Source: an uncultured Planctomycetaceae bacterium (GTDB lineage: Bacteria; Planctomycetota; Planctomycetia; Pirellulales; Pirellulaceae). Taken from it: DNA of 11,116 nucleotides. The position numbers and the translations under genes were made by a program. This document shows positions 1 to 9,187 of this stretch, piece by piece. Location: contig CAIYOB010000056.1 in assembly GCA_903927685.1 (NCBI GenBank), positions 1 to 11,116 of the forward strand, in the 5' to 3' direction. Position 1 is the stretch's first letter, and every line of letters begins with the position of its first letter. The notes beneath the pieces were generated by a model that saw nothing but the letters and a program-made list of their open reading frames with translations, made no database searches and was not told the DNA's origin.

Positions 1-1
1 G

Positions 2-3000
2 CACGAGACGTTCGCCAACAAGCTGCGGCTGACGTGGACCCCCGCGGCGGGCGACTTGGCGGCGGCCCCGCACACGATTACCCTCCAGGCCGACGACGGC
101 GACCCGGTCAGCGGCTACGCGACGCAATCGTTCCGACTGGGTGTCGTGGATGTCAATCAGCCGCCGACGATCACGTCCTTGCCCACGGGCCCGGCCTACA
201 AGGATGTCGCTTGGACCTATACGGTCACGGCCAGCGACGTGGATGATCCTCCGGAAAACCGGACCTACTCGCTGGACCCCGCCTCCCAGATTCCCACCAA
301 CGCGATCGACGGCAGCACCGGGCTGATCGCTTGGACCGGCACCGTGCCCGGCAGCTACGCCGTGATCGTCAGGGTCTCCGATGGCCGGGGCGGCGAAGCG
401 ACCCAGCGGTTCACCCTGAACGTGGTCGACCAGGCCGTGCCGTCCAACCTGCCGCCCGTGATCCGCTCGCTGCCGCCCAACTCCGTGCGCCAGGGAGACG
501 TCTACTCCTACGCCCTGGACGCCTACGATCCCAACGGCGACGCCCTCCAGTACCAGTTGACGACTGCGCCGTCCGGGATGACGGTCGATCCGTCGGGCGT
601 CCTCCGCTGGCGCGCCGGGATGATCGGCGACTACGCCGTAACCGTCTCGGTCAGCGACGGGGTGAATACGCCCGTAGAACAGCAATTCCCCCTGGAAGTC
701 CTGGCGCCGGTCGCCGCCAACGAGCCGCCCGTGATCGTCAGCAACCCCACGGGTCCGGCCGTGCGCGATCGGCCGTGGACCTACGAAGTGATCGGGGAAG
801 ATCCCAACGGGGACGCCATCACGTTCAGTGTGACGGCGACCGATTCGGGCGGCGATCCGGTCGCGATGAACATCACCCCTTCCGCCACGCACCCGGCAAC
901 GCAGGCCGTGATCACCTGGACGCCCACGGCGGGCGGCAACGTCGATGTGGTGGTGACGGCCACGGACGGCCATCGCTCCAGCAGCCAATCGTTCACCCTC
1001 CGAGCGCTGGACAACGCCCCGCCGGTCATCGATTCGACGCCCACGCAAACCGTCAGCTTGCGCGCGCTGCACCAGTATACGGTTCACGCCGCCGATCCCA
1101 ATACCAGCGATGTGATCCGCTACGCCCTGCAAGACTTCCGCCAGCTTGTGGCGATCGGCGGCTTGCAGCCGGCGACCATGCCCGGGGTGGTGGCCGGTAC
1201 GGGACAACTCACCTGGACGCCCGATGCGCCGGGCCTGTACGAAGTCACCGTTTCGGCCAATGATCAGCGCGGCGGCACGGACACCCAGACGTACCAACTG
1301 CAAGTCATCGACCCGAATCACAACAATCCGCCCCTGGTGGACTTCGCGCCGCGGCGCGAAGTGCCCTTCGGCGTGGCGATGATCTACCAGGTGCCGGCCA
1401 GCGATCCGGAAGGCGATCCGCTGACGTTCACGCCCGTGCTCAGCTCGCTGCCGCCCGGCATGACGCTGAGCCCCACGGGCCTGCTGACCTGGACGCCCAC
1501 GGCCGAGCAACTCTCGCCCCCGGACTACACCGTCTCCCTGAGCGTGTCCGATGGGGAAAATATCGTCCCGGTCCAAGCGCAGTTGACGGTCGTGCAGCAG
1601 CTTCAGAACCAGCCGCCCGAGTTCACCTCGACCGCTCCCACCTCGGCCATCGCCAACTACCGCTACAGCTACGATGCGGCCGCCGTCGATCCGGACGGCG
1701 ACAGCGTCGTCTTCTCACTAGCTGGGCCAGGGTCTCCCGCCCCGGCCCCTGCCGGCATGACGATCGATTCTCAGACGGGGCTGATCCAGTGGCGGCCGAC
1801 CGTCAGCCAGGTGGGCTCCCATGCGTTCACCGTCGTCGCCAGCGACACCTTGGGGCTCCGCGACGAGCAAGTCGTCACGGTCACGGTGGCCGGGGCCAAT
1901 CGCCCGCCGGTAATCGAGTCGGATCCGCCGGTCCTCGCCGTGCGCAACTCGCTGTACGACTACACGATCCGGGCTTCCGATCCGGACGGGCACCGGTTGA
2001 CGTACTCGCTGGCGCCGAACTCAGAGCTTTCGGCCAGCGATCCGAACGTGGACTTCGATCCGACCACCGGCCGCTTGCGGTGGACGCCGGACGCGCTGGG
2101 CGTGTTCTACGTGCAGATCAACGTCGTCGATGAATTCGGCATGGGCGTGGGGCAGGGCTACCGGGTGCAGATCCTGGCCACGGCTCCCAACACCGCGCCG
2201 CGCATCACCTCGCCGATTCCCGAGGTGCTGATGGCTGAAGTAGACCAGGCGTTCGCGCTCACGGTCACGGCGGACGATCCCAACGCGGGCGACACGGTCT
2301 CGATTACCATGCTTGAGCCCGGCACGCTGCCCGGCAGCGGGACCTTCACGCGGCATGACGGCAACCCGGCCTCCGGCTCGCTTGCGTGGACCCCCGCCGA
2401 TACGGGCCTGGTCTGGTTCCAGTTCCAAGCGTCCGACGGCCAGGCGACCGCCAGTCAGCGGTTCGCCATTCTGGTGACACCGGCCAACAACCCGCCCACG
2501 GTCGAGACCATCGGCGAGCAAACGGTCCCACAGGGCGCGGAACTGCAAGTCGACGTCGACGCCGCGGATGCCGATGGGGACAGCTTGGAATACGCCTTGG
2601 ATGCCGCCTCGCTGGACCGCGGCCTGACGATCGACGAATTCGGCCGCATCCGCTGGCAGACCGGGCAAGGGGATTTGGGAGCGTTCGAGGTGACCGTGTC
2701 GGTCACGGACAACCGCATCGCCGCACCCTTGGAGACAACCTTCCGCGTGTCCGTTGTCGCGGACAATACGGGCCCGAAGGTCACGATTCTTCCCGACCGG
2801 ACGGCGGCCGAGATCGGCGAAACGGTCGCCATTCTGGTGCATGCGATTGACGACGTGGCGGTCGCCGCCGGCTCGAAGACGCTGACGCTGGTCAGTGTGA
2901 CTCAAGGGGGCGTTACCACGCCGCTGAACCAGGCGTTGGCGTTGGATGCTGCGGGCCGAGCCCAATTGACACTGACCGCGGCGCATCTGGGCGAGCTGCG

Positions 3001-3382
3001 CTTCGAAGCCACGGCCCGGGACATCAACGACAACCTGAGTCCCACCGCGACGGTGTCGGTGTATGTGGCCGATCCGACCAATGTCGCGGCCCCCACGGCC
3101 GCAATCGCCCTGCCGACCGACGGCCAGGCCGTCACCGCACCGGTCGACGTGGTCGGCACGGTGACCGACGACGTGGCGATCCGCGACTGGCAGTTGACCT
3201 ACACGCCGCTGGACGGCGGACAGAGCGGCCTGATCGCCGAGGGCACCGGCGCGATCGACAACGGCGTGCTGGGGCGTTTCGACCCCACGATCCTGCGCAA
3301 CGGAATGTACCGCCTCGACCTCGTGGTCACCGACACCGGCAACAACACCTCCAGCGACAGCGTGACGGTCGAAGTCGAGGGC
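2..3382 (+). repeat. Array of about twelve Ig/cadherin-like (He_PIG-type) domains
   Basis: Domain starts recur at the motif N-x-P-P: 155, 446, 719, 1013, 1322, 1607, 1898, 2189 (NTAP), 2486 and 2765 (NTGP). A partial domain lies before 155, and a divergent last domain runs from about 3077 to 3382. The spacing is about 270-310 bases. Most domains contain an acidic loop of the DPNGD/DPDGD type (e.g. DPNGDALQY, DPDGDSVVF, DADGDSLEY), a GxLxWTP strand, and a closing VSVSDG-like strand. These are hallmarks of cadherin-like or putative-Ig domains that often bind calcium. The last two domains (2765-3382) lack the WTP strand and look like a different Ig subtype bridging to the YD shell. The likely role is a rigid extracellular stalk or adhesive segment; that is inference. 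The copies are diverged at the nucleotide level, so this is an old array and not a recent expansion. Confidence 0.88.
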
Positions 3383-6300
3383 AGCCTGAAGCTGGGGAAT
3401 TTCACGCTCAGCTTCGTGGACCTGGAGGTGCCGGTCGCCGGCCTGCCGATCACGATCACGCGCTCTTACGACACGCTGGATGCGGACGTAGAGGGAGATT
3501 TCGGCTACGGCTGGCGCATGGACGTGGCCAACACGAAAGTCAACATCGACTACGGCAATGCGCCCGAGCTTGGACTGGACCGGTATCGGCCGTTCGTGAA
3601 CGGCTCGCGCGTGGTGGTCACGTTACCCGATGGGACGAAGGAAGGTTTTACGTTCTATGCGAAGCCGAATCAGGCGTTCTTCGGGCTGGTATTCGACTAT
3701 CTGCCGACGTTCATCCCGGACTACGGCGTCAAGAGCACGCTGACAGTGGCGCCGGCAGTCCTGACGGACACGCGTTTCGGCGACGGCACCTACCTGGGCG
3801 ACGGGCAGACGACCTACAGCCCGCTGAACCCGATGTTCGGGGCCAGCTTCACGCTGACGCTTCGCAACGGCAACGAGTTGGTGATCGATGCGGAGAGCGG
3901 CCAGTTGTCGCAGATCGTGGACCGCACCGGCAACACGCTGACCTTCACCGGCATGGGCATCGAACACAGCGCCGGCCGCAGCATTCAGTTCGAGCGCGAC
4001 TTCCATGGTCGGATCACGGCCGTGATCGCCCCCGATGGCACGCCCAACGACCTGAGCGACAATCCGCGGGTCACCTATGCCTACGATGCGCGAGGTGATT
4101 TGCGATCGGTGACGGACCGCAGCGGCTCGACCATGCAGTTCGTCTACCGGACGGATCAAGAGCACTATTTGGAACAGATCATCGACCCGCTCGGCCGCCC
4201 GGCGGCCCGGACTGAGTTCTACGAGGATGGCAGGGTCAAGACGCTCACGGACGTAGCGGGCAAGACCATTCAATACACCTATGACGCCAACGGGAAGACC
4301 CAGTCCATTACGGACCAATTGGGCCACACGACCGTGCAAAAGCTGGACGGGCGCGGGAACCTAATTCGCGAAGTCGATCCTACGGGCGTGATCACCAAAC
4401 GCACCTTCGACGCCAAAGACCGAATGCTCACCGAGACGCAGGTGATCGGCTTGGACGATGCCACGTCCGGCGAAAACAACGACCTGACCGTCGTTCATCG
4501 CTTCAACGAAGCCGGCGACGAGATCGAAACGATCGATGCGTACGGCAATGTGCAGGTTACGACCTTCGGCGAGTTTGGAGAGACGTTGGCCGAGACCGAC
4601 ATCTTCCGTAACACGACGACGTACCAGTACGACCCGCAAACCGGCAATGTCACGGGCATCACCGATGCCTACGGACGGACGAAGGGCATGGTTTCGGACG
4701 ACAAGGGCAACCTGACGTTGATCCGCGATGCGAATGGCAACACGGTGCTCGACGCGACCTACAACGCCTACGGGGAGGTCTTGACCTCCAAGGTCCATAC
4801 CGGCCGCACAACGTATAACTCCTACACGAGTGACGGAGAAGATGAGGCCAGTTGGTATTTCGAGGGGTCCGGGGCCGCAGAACTCCAGTACCTGGAGATC
4901 ACACAGTATGACGAGTCAGGCCGAGTCATCGGCACCACGTCAGCCGTGTTGCCGTCCGGACAGTTCATCACCAGCAACTTCGCCACGGCCGTGATCCCGC
5001 CCGACTGTGTCGTGGCGACGACCTCATCGAGCTTCAATCTCTTGGGGCAGGCGACTTCCGAGACGGGGCCGGATGGACTTCGGATCGAATATGTCTACGA
5101 CGTCACGGGTCGGGAGATCCAATCGCGCACACAACAGGTCGACAGCAGCGGCGATGTGGTCTGGCAGATTGTGCGCACGGTCTACGATGCAGCCGGACGT
5201 GCGGTCGCGCGAACCGATCCTTACCCGGCGGGCAGCACCGCCCCAATCCTGGGCGTCCGGATGAGCTACGACGCGGCGGGGCGCATGCAGGCGACCGAGC
5301 GGCTGTCCGGCATGGCAATCGACATCATCGGTTCCGGGGCGACTGGGCAATCGGTGCTCACCTCTCCCGGTACGGTCGTTTCCTCGTCCAGCACGGAATA
5401 CGACAGCTCGGGTCGAATGATCGGGGCCGTCGACGAGTTTGGGCGTGAGTCTCGCACGACCTACAACGCCAAAGGTGCCATCGTCGAAACGCGGCGGCAG
5501 TCGTTTGACGAAGACGATGAGCCGGTCTGGCTGGTGAATCGCACCGTGTTCGACAGCTTCGGCCGAGCCACTCTGGCGACGGACACTTACGTGGAAGGCT
5601 CGCCCGCGCCCATCTTCGCCACGCGCACGATTTACGATGACCGCGGCCGAGTTGTGGAAACGATCCGCTTACGCGGCGTCTCGGTCAGCCTATTGAACGG
5701 CGAGACGGACGTTGCAGCCGGTGGCACACCCGTGACATCCTCGCGAGTTCTCTACGATGCGGCGGGCCGCGTCGAGCGGACCATCGCATCGGACGGGCAG
5801 GTCATGCGCAACGTGTACAACTCGCTTGGGCGGCAGATCGCCACGATTGGACACTCGGTGCCCGCGACGGAAGTCGGCCTGACTGGCTATCCCGCCGGAA
5901 CGCTGGTAGCGCTGCGCAGCGAGACGGAATACGATTCGCAAGGCCGCGTGTCGAAGCAGCGGACCAACGTGCGCCACATCACGAATCCGGACGGCAGCGA
6001 AGAAGTCGACTCCTCGCAGGCCATCGAAGTCCGATTCGAATACGATGGCGCGGACAATCTGCTCAAGACGATCTACGGGGATGGCTCCTTCACGCGGCGA
6101 GAATACGACGCACAGAACCGCGTGGTGGCGGAAATCGACGCGTTGGGCAACCGCATCGAGATGGAATATGACGATCAATCGCGGCTGGCGGCCGTCAGCC
6201 TGCCGGCTGTGCCGCATCCCACTTTACGCGACGCCTCTAACAATCCGCTGCTGGTTCGGCCTCGCTGGCAGTACCAGTACGATGCCCAAGGCAATCTGAT

Positions 6301-9157
6301 ACAGATCCGCGACAATTTCGCGCAGATTTCGCCCAGCGACATCCGCACGGACCACAACGGGGCGGCAGGTGACGACACGCGGATTACCACATTCCAGCTC
6401 AACTCGCGTGGGCAGCAAACGGGCCGGACGCTTCCCAGCGGGAACACGGAGGAGATCCGCTACGACGTGCGCGGTCGGCAGATCGTACATGTTTCGTTCG
6501 AGGGCGTCGTGGAGCAGCGCGTGTACGACGACACGAGCGTGGGCGGGGGACGATTGGCCGAGCGGCGGTTCTTTGACAGTCTGACGGCGTTCGATGATGG
6601 CGCGGGGACGCCCGCTGAGTCCGTCAGCTACCGTTATGATGCGTTCGGTCGCGAAATCAGTGCGACCCATCACCGCGCCGACGGCGTCCTGGACACGTAC
6701 TCGAGAACTTACAGCGCCGAAGGGCGGGTGATTGAAGAATCGTCGCCGACGGGCATCGTGCATTACGAATTCGACGCGCTCGGGCGGCAGCGGCGTGTCT
6801 GGACCGCTCAACCCGCGAACCCCACAGCGCCGGTTTCGGATGTTCACTACTCCTACAACGCGCTAGGGCGGCTCTCGCAGGTGGACACGGTCATGCGCGA
6901 CGGCTTGCCCGTGGACAGTAAGCCCACACTCGAGGGGAATCAGCCCGAAGTCGCGAAGTACTTCTACGACCTGCTTGGCCGGCTGGACCGTGCGGAGTTG
7001 CCGGGTTTGGTAGAGGACTACACCTTCGACCCACAGGGCCAGGTTCAAACGATTCGCCAGTTCGTGCCCGACGCTAACAACAGCGTCCTGACCGATAATG
7101 CACCCGTGGCTGAGTACGGGTACACGTACCGTGTGGATGGCAAGCGAACTGGGATGATCGAGAAGGTCTGGTTCGACGACGACAGCAATCCTGTGACGCC
7201 CGCCGTCGAGGTGTCCACGACCTACGCATGGACTTATGACAATGCGGGGCGATTGACGAGCGAGGCCATCGACCATTTCGACGCCGCCCTAGATCGCACC
7301 GAGTCGTTCGTAATGAATCTGGTTGGCAATCGGGTGCGGCGCACCGTGGATCTCGCCTCAACGCCAGCGTTGGTAGATCAGGTGTTTTCGTCTGAGTACG
7401 ACGCAAATGATCGTCTGCTCGAAGAGACTCTGGATCTTGGAAACGATGAGACGGTTGACCAGATCACCAATTACGACTGGGGTGTCAGTGCCGAGGACCC
7501 GGATGGTGTGACCCAGCAGCTTGGCACGACCGTTCGCAACGGAGCCGGCATCACGACGTCACGGCAAGTGCTGAGTTGTAACCTGCAAGGCCAACTGGCC
7601 GCGGTGGTCAGCGAGTCGTTTGACGGTTCCGGCAACGTCACGGCCCGAACTCGCGTGGGGTACCAGTATGACTTGGCAGGTATCCGGAACATCGCCATCG
7701 AAGCTGCCGATGCGGACTTGAACAACGAATTTTCGAGTTCGGAAAGGACGGGTTCGACGGAGTACCTGGTCGACCATCAGAGTCTGACGGGCTTCCCGCA
7801 GACCCTGATCGAAACTACCAAGAACGCGGCCGGTCAGCCCATTCGCCGCGTCAGTTACACGTTCGGGCTTGATGAGATCACGCAAACCGTTTCGCAACTC
7901 GCCCCGGCCACTGGTGCTGTCACGGCCAGCGAGACGCACACCTTCGGTCACGATGCTCACGCCTCGGTGCGCGTACTGGTCGATGCCGCCGGGGCGATCC
8001 TGCAAGCCTATTCGTACACGGCCTTTGGCGAACTGCTCGCGATCCACAATGGCGCAGGCGTTTTCGTCTCCGCCTCTGCCGCGGACGCGCTGACGAATCT
8101 GCTGTACTCCGGCGAAGCGTTCGATTCGAGAACCGGCTGGCAATCCCTCCGCGCTCGCTGGTACCGGCCTGAAACGGGACGCTTCGAGCGAAGCGACCCG
8201 GTCCTTGGTGACCTGACATCCCCGTTCTCGTTCAACAAGTACGCCTACACGTCCGGCGATCCGATCCAGTTCGGCGATCCGACGGGCCATTTTGAGGGCC
8301 TCGTGGGCATGTTGATGTCGATGGCGATCGGCGGCGACATGCGAAAGAAGGACGGCATTGGCAGCGCCCAAGCGTATCGGACGGCAAGGCAGTTTGAGCG
8401 CGCAATCGATTTTCTGCAGAGGATCTTGGAGATCGCTCTCAAGGTCGGTGAGGGCGATTACGCGGGAGCGATTGCTTCGCTCACCGGAGTTGATCCATGG
8501 GAGCTGATTAACCTAAAGAAGACGGTGACGAGCCAATCCCTGTCCGGCATGAGCCTAACGAACCTAGCAGTAGCAGGGCTCGCCGCGGCCCCACCCATCC
8601 ACTTTTCTCTTGGTTTACCCAAAGGCGGCAAGGTCGGCGGCGCGATTCGCAAGATCGAGAAGTTCCTAGGAATGAGCAACAAGACGCAAGAGATCATCGG
8701 CGAGATTGGCGCTTGGTTAATTGCTTCCCTGCTCGGATTCGAGGATAGCCGATTGGAACGGCCTCGCAACCGACGCCACGGCCCTGACTTGGTCCTGCGC
8801 CATGCAAATAAGCCAGATCTATGGGCGATCGTGGAAGCGAAAGGCGGAACTAGCACACTTGGGACCTCCCGACTCACTAGTCCTCCTGCCGGTATGATCT
8901 GGCCCGCTGGGACTTCATCGCCCTATCCGCAGATGGGCAAGGTTTGGCTGCAGTATTGGATCCGAAAGACAATCGCAGCGAACGCAGGCACACCCGTTGG
9001 TAGCGAGTTCAATCAAGCGTTCAACGCTACCCCAGGACCCTTCGTGACGACAATCGTGAGTCTCAATCTCCGACGGGCGAAGGAATTCAAGATCGCCGCT
9101 CAGGTGTTCGCCCAAAAGGTTGGCATCGGCTTCAATCCGTGGCCAGCGGGATTCTAG
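2..9157 (+). CDS. Giant Ig-array / YD-repeat RHS polymorphic toxin with PD-(D/E)XK nuclease-like tip (5' partial)
   Basis: The frame is open from the left edge to TAG at 9155-9157 (3051 visible codons). The first 18 codons, before the TTG at 56, already read as Ig-domain sequence (LRLTWTPAAGD), so the true start and any signal peptide lie upstream. Residues 1-1127 are about twelve Ig/cadherin-like domains. Residues 1128-2762 are an RHS/YD shell that opens with the usual entry motif (LGNFTLSFVDLEVPVAGLP then TRSYD) and closes with ARWYRPETGRFERSDP and GDPTG. Residues 2763-3051 are a variable tip with D2929, E2945 and K2947 in a GPDLVL...VEAKGG arrangement. RHS proteins are known to wrap a C-terminal toxin in a YD shell and release it by cleavage near the core end; a DNA-cleaving role here is inferred from the motif. 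I find only two cysteines, which fits an exported protein. The delivery route is not visible. Two candidate immunity genes follow at 9188 and 10023. Confidence 0.93.
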   Translation, partial: HETFANKLRLTWTPAAGDLAAAPHTITLQADDGDPVSGYATQSFRLGVVDVNQPPTITSLPTGPAYKDVAWTYTVTASDVDDPPENRTYSLDPASQIPTNAIDGSTGLIAWTGTVPGSYAVIVRVSDGRGGEATQRFTLNVVDQAVPSNLPPVIRSLPPNSVRQGDVYSYALDAYDPNGDALQYQLTTAPSGMTVDPSGVLRWRAGMIGDYAVTVSVSDGVNTPVEQQFPLEVLAPVAANEPPVIVSNPTGPAVRDRPWTYEVIGEDPNGDAITFSVTATDSGGDPVAMNITPSATHPATQAVITWTPTAGGNVDVVVTATDGHRSSSQSFTLRALDNAPPVIDSTPTQTVSLRALHQYTVHAADPNTSDVIRYALQDFRQLVAIGGLQPATMPGVVAGTGQLTWTPDAPGLYEVTVSANDQRGGTDTQTYQLQVIDPNHNNPPLVDFAPRREVPFGVAMIYQVPASDPEGDPLTFTPVLSSLPPGMTLSPTGLLTWTPTAEQLSPPDYTVSLSVSDGENIVPVQAQLTVVQQLQNQPPEFTSTAPTSAIANYRYSYDAAAVDPDGDSVVFSLAGPGSPAPAPAGMTIDSQTGLIQWRPTVSQVGSHAFTVVASDTLGLRDEQVVTVTVAGANRPPVIESDPPVLAVRNSLYDYTIRASDPDGHRLTYSLAPNSELSASDPNVDFDPTTGRLRWTPDALGVFYVQINVVDEFGMGVGQGYRVQILATAPNTAPRITSPIPEVLMAEVDQAFALTVTADDPNAGDTVSITMLEPGTLPGSGTFTRHDGNPASGSLAWTPADTGLVWFQFQASDGQATASQRFAILVTPANNPPTVETIGEQTVPQGAELQVDVDAADADGDSLEYALDAASLDRGLTIDEFGRIRWQTGQGDLGAFEVTVSVTDNRIAAPLETTFRVSVVADNTGPKVTILPDRTAAEIGETVAILVHAIDDVAVAAGSKTLTLVSVTQGGVTTPLNQALALDAAGRAQLTLTAAHLGELRFEATARDINDNLSPTATVSVYVADPTNVAAPTAAIALPTDGQAVTAPVDVVGTVTDDVAIRDWQLTYTPLDGGQSGLIAEGTGAIDNGVLGRFDPTILRNGMYRLDLVVTDTGNNTSSDSVTVEVEGSLKLGNFTLSFVDLEVPVAGLPITITRSYDTLDADVEGDFGYGWRMDVANTKVNIDYGNAPELGLDRYRPFVNGSRVVVTLPDGTKEGFTFYAKPNQAFFGLVFDYLPTFIPDYGVKSTLTVAPAVLTDTRFGDGTYLGDGQTTYSPLNPMFGASFTLTLRNGNELVIDAESGQLSQIVDRTGNTLTFTGMGIEHSAGRSIQFERDFHGRITAVIAPDGTPNDLSDNPRVTYAYDARGDLRSVTDRSGSTMQFVYRTDQEHYLEQIIDPLGRPAARTEFYEDGRVKTLTDVAGKTIQYTYDANGKTQSITDQLGHTTVQKLDGRGNLIREVDPTGVITKRTFDAKDRMLTETQVIGLDDATSGENNDLTVVHRFNEAGDEIETIDAYGNVQVTTFGEFGETLAETDIFRNTTTYQYDPQTGNVTGITDAYGRTKGMVSDDKGNLTLIRDANGNTVLDATYNAYGEVLTSKVHTGRTTYNSYTSDGEDEASWYFEGSGAAELQYLEITQYDESGRVIGTTSAVLPSGQFITSNFATAVIPPDCVVATTSSSFNLLGQATSETGPDGLRIEYVYDVTGREIQSRTQQVDSSGDVVWQIVRTVYDAAGRAVARTDPYPAGSTAPILGVRMSYDAAGRMQATERLSGMAIDIIGSGATGQSVLTSPGTVVSSSSTEYDSSGRMIGAVDEFGRESRTTYNAKGAIVETRRQSFDEDDEPVWLVNRTVFDSFGRATLATDTYVEGSPAPIFATRTIYDDRGRVVETIRLRGVSVSLLNGETDVAAGGTPVTSSRVLYDAAGRVERTIASDGQVMRNVYNSLGRQIATIGHSVPATEVGLTGYPAGTLVALRSETEYDSQGRVSKQRTNVRHITNPDGSEEVDSSQAIEVRFEYDGADNLLKTIYGDGSFTRREYDAQNRVVAEIDALGNRIEMEYDDQSRLAAVSLPAVPHPTLRDASNNPLLVRPRWQYQYDAQGNLIQIRDNFAQISPSDIRTDHNGAAGDDTRITTFQLNSRGQQTGRTLPSGNTEEIRYDVRGRQIVHVSFEGVVEQRVYDDTSVGGGRLAERRFFDSLTAFDDGAGTPAESVSYRYDAFGREISATHHRADGVLDTYSRTYSAEGRVIEESSPTGIVHYEFDALGRQRRVWTAQPANPTAPVSDVHYSYNALGRLSQVDTVMRDGLPVDSKPTLEGNQPEVAKYFYDLLGRLDRAELPGLVEDYTFDPQGQVQTIRQFVPDANNSVLTDNAPVAEYGYTYRVDGKRTGMIEKVWFDDDSNPVTPAVEVSTTYAWTYDNAGRLTSEAIDHFDAALDRTESFVMNLVGNRVRRTVDLASTPALVDQVFSSEYDANDRLLEETLDLGNDETVDQITNYDWGVSAEDPDGVTQQLGTTVRNGAGITTSRQVLSCNLQGQLAAVVSESFDGSGNVTARTRVGYQYDLAGIRNIAIEAADADLNNEFSSSERTGSTEYLVDHQSLTGFPQTLIETTKNAAGQPIRRVSYTFGLDEITQTVSQLAPATGAVTASETHTFGHDAHASVRVLVDAAGAILQAYSYTAFGELLAIHNGAGVFVSASAADALTNLLYSGEAFDSRTGWQSLRARWYRPETGRFERSDPVLGDLTSPFSFNKYAYTSGDPIQFGDPTGHFEGLVGMLMSMAIGGDMRKKDGIGSAQAYRTARQFERAIDFLQRILEIALKVGEGDYAGAIASLTGVDPWELINLKKTVTSQSLSGMSLTNLAVAGLAAAPPIHFSLGLPKGGKVGGAIRKIEKFLGMSNKTQEIIGEIGAWLIASLLGFEDSRLERPRNRRHGPDLVLRHANKPDLWAIVEAKGGTSTLGTSRLTSPPAGMIWPAGTSSPYPQMGKVWLQYWIRKTIAANAGTPVGSEFNQAFNATPGPFVTTIVSLNLRRAKEFKIAAQVFAQKVGIGFNPWPAGF
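3383..8287 (+). repeat. RHS/YD-repeat shell ending in the RHS-associated core
   Basis: This section of the giant protein (residues 1128-2762) begins with an RHS entry module (DFGYGWRMD) and then carries dozens of degenerate YD repeats of the form YDxxGRxxxxTDxxG. Examples are YDARGDLRSVTDRSG at 4082, YDANGKTQSITDQLG near 4280, and YDAAGRVERTIASDG near 5754. The end (8102-8287) is the RHS-associated core: YSGEAFDSRTGWQSLRARW, ETGRFERSDP, NKYAYTSGDP, FGDPTG. In characterised RHS and Tc proteins such repeats form a hollow beta-cage, and the core acts at the plug where the toxin tip is cleaved off. Cage formation here is inferred by family. Confidence 0.93.
5066..5960 (+). repeat. Higher-order YD super-repeat, period 118-122 codons
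   Basis: Inside the YD shell a longer unit recurs. Unit A starts near 5066, unit B near 5432 and a shorter unit C near 5786. Aligning the D/F-G residues at 5072, 5438 and 5792 gives steps of 366 and 354 bases. A and B share the same order of landmarks: xxVW(Q/L)V(R/N)RTV(Y/F)D near the beginning (VVWQIVRTVYD and PVWLVNRTVFD), then a T-D-x-Y-x-x-G-S-x-APIxxxR segment, then YDxxGR, then an R-L-x-G insert, then S-x-x-x-YDxxGR. C keeps the DGxxxRxVYN opening and the SETEYDSQGRV end. The units have diverged, so the duplication is old. Confidence 0.75.
8288..9154 (+). other. Variable C-terminal toxin tip: linker plus PD-(D/E)XK-like nuclease domain
   Basis: Residues 2763-3051 (289 aa) follow the GDPTG core end. 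The first part, up to about 8650, is a helical linker with two hydrophobic stretches (LVGMLMSMAIGG just after the core, and NLAVAGLAAAPP within 8540-8599). From about 8651 a compact 168-residue domain begins with an amphipathic helix (QEIIGEIGAWLIASLLGF). It then shows HGPDLVL (D at 8786), WAIVEAKGG (E at 8834, K at 8840), STLG, and QMGKVW (Q at 8930, W at 8945). D...ExK after a helix, with the acidic residue preceded by G-P/G-x, is the restriction-endonuclease fold signature. The following G-x-S-x-LG and Q-M-x-x-x-W pattern recalls PoNe-type bacterial DNase effectors, from memory of that family. The family assignment is tentative; the nuclease superfamily is fairly secure. Confidence 0.72.
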
Positions 9158-9176
9158 GAACGAAGCAGTAGCAGGA

Positions 9177-9181
9177 AAGGA
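9177..9181 (+). promoter_or_regulatory. Shine-Dalgarno sequence for the first candidate immunity gene
   Basis: AAGGA lies within a purine-rich AGGAAAGGAA run, six bases before the GTG at 9188. It decides the start codon: the GTG is correctly spaced, and the translation stop of the toxin gene is 20 bases upstream, so the two genes are probably cotranscribed. Confidence 0.75.
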
Positions 9182-9187
9182 ACGAAC

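Noticed and set aside
155..2764. Regular spacing of about 290 bases considered as a recent tandem duplication
   Set aside because: The repeated element is a protein-domain motif. Nucleotide identity between copies is low by eye, so it is an old domain array.
2021..2986. Long open frame on the minus strand (321 codons) inside the Ig array
   Set aside because: It lies entirely opposite the well-supported giant gene. Its product is Arg/Gly-rich low-complexity sequence typical of antisense frames in GC-rich DNA, with no domain motif.
7559..8371. Minus-strand open frame of 270 codons over the RHS core
   Set aside because: It is opposite the conserved RHS core, whose GRF..SDP and GDPTG motifs fix the plus-strand frame. 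The antisense product has no recognisable features.
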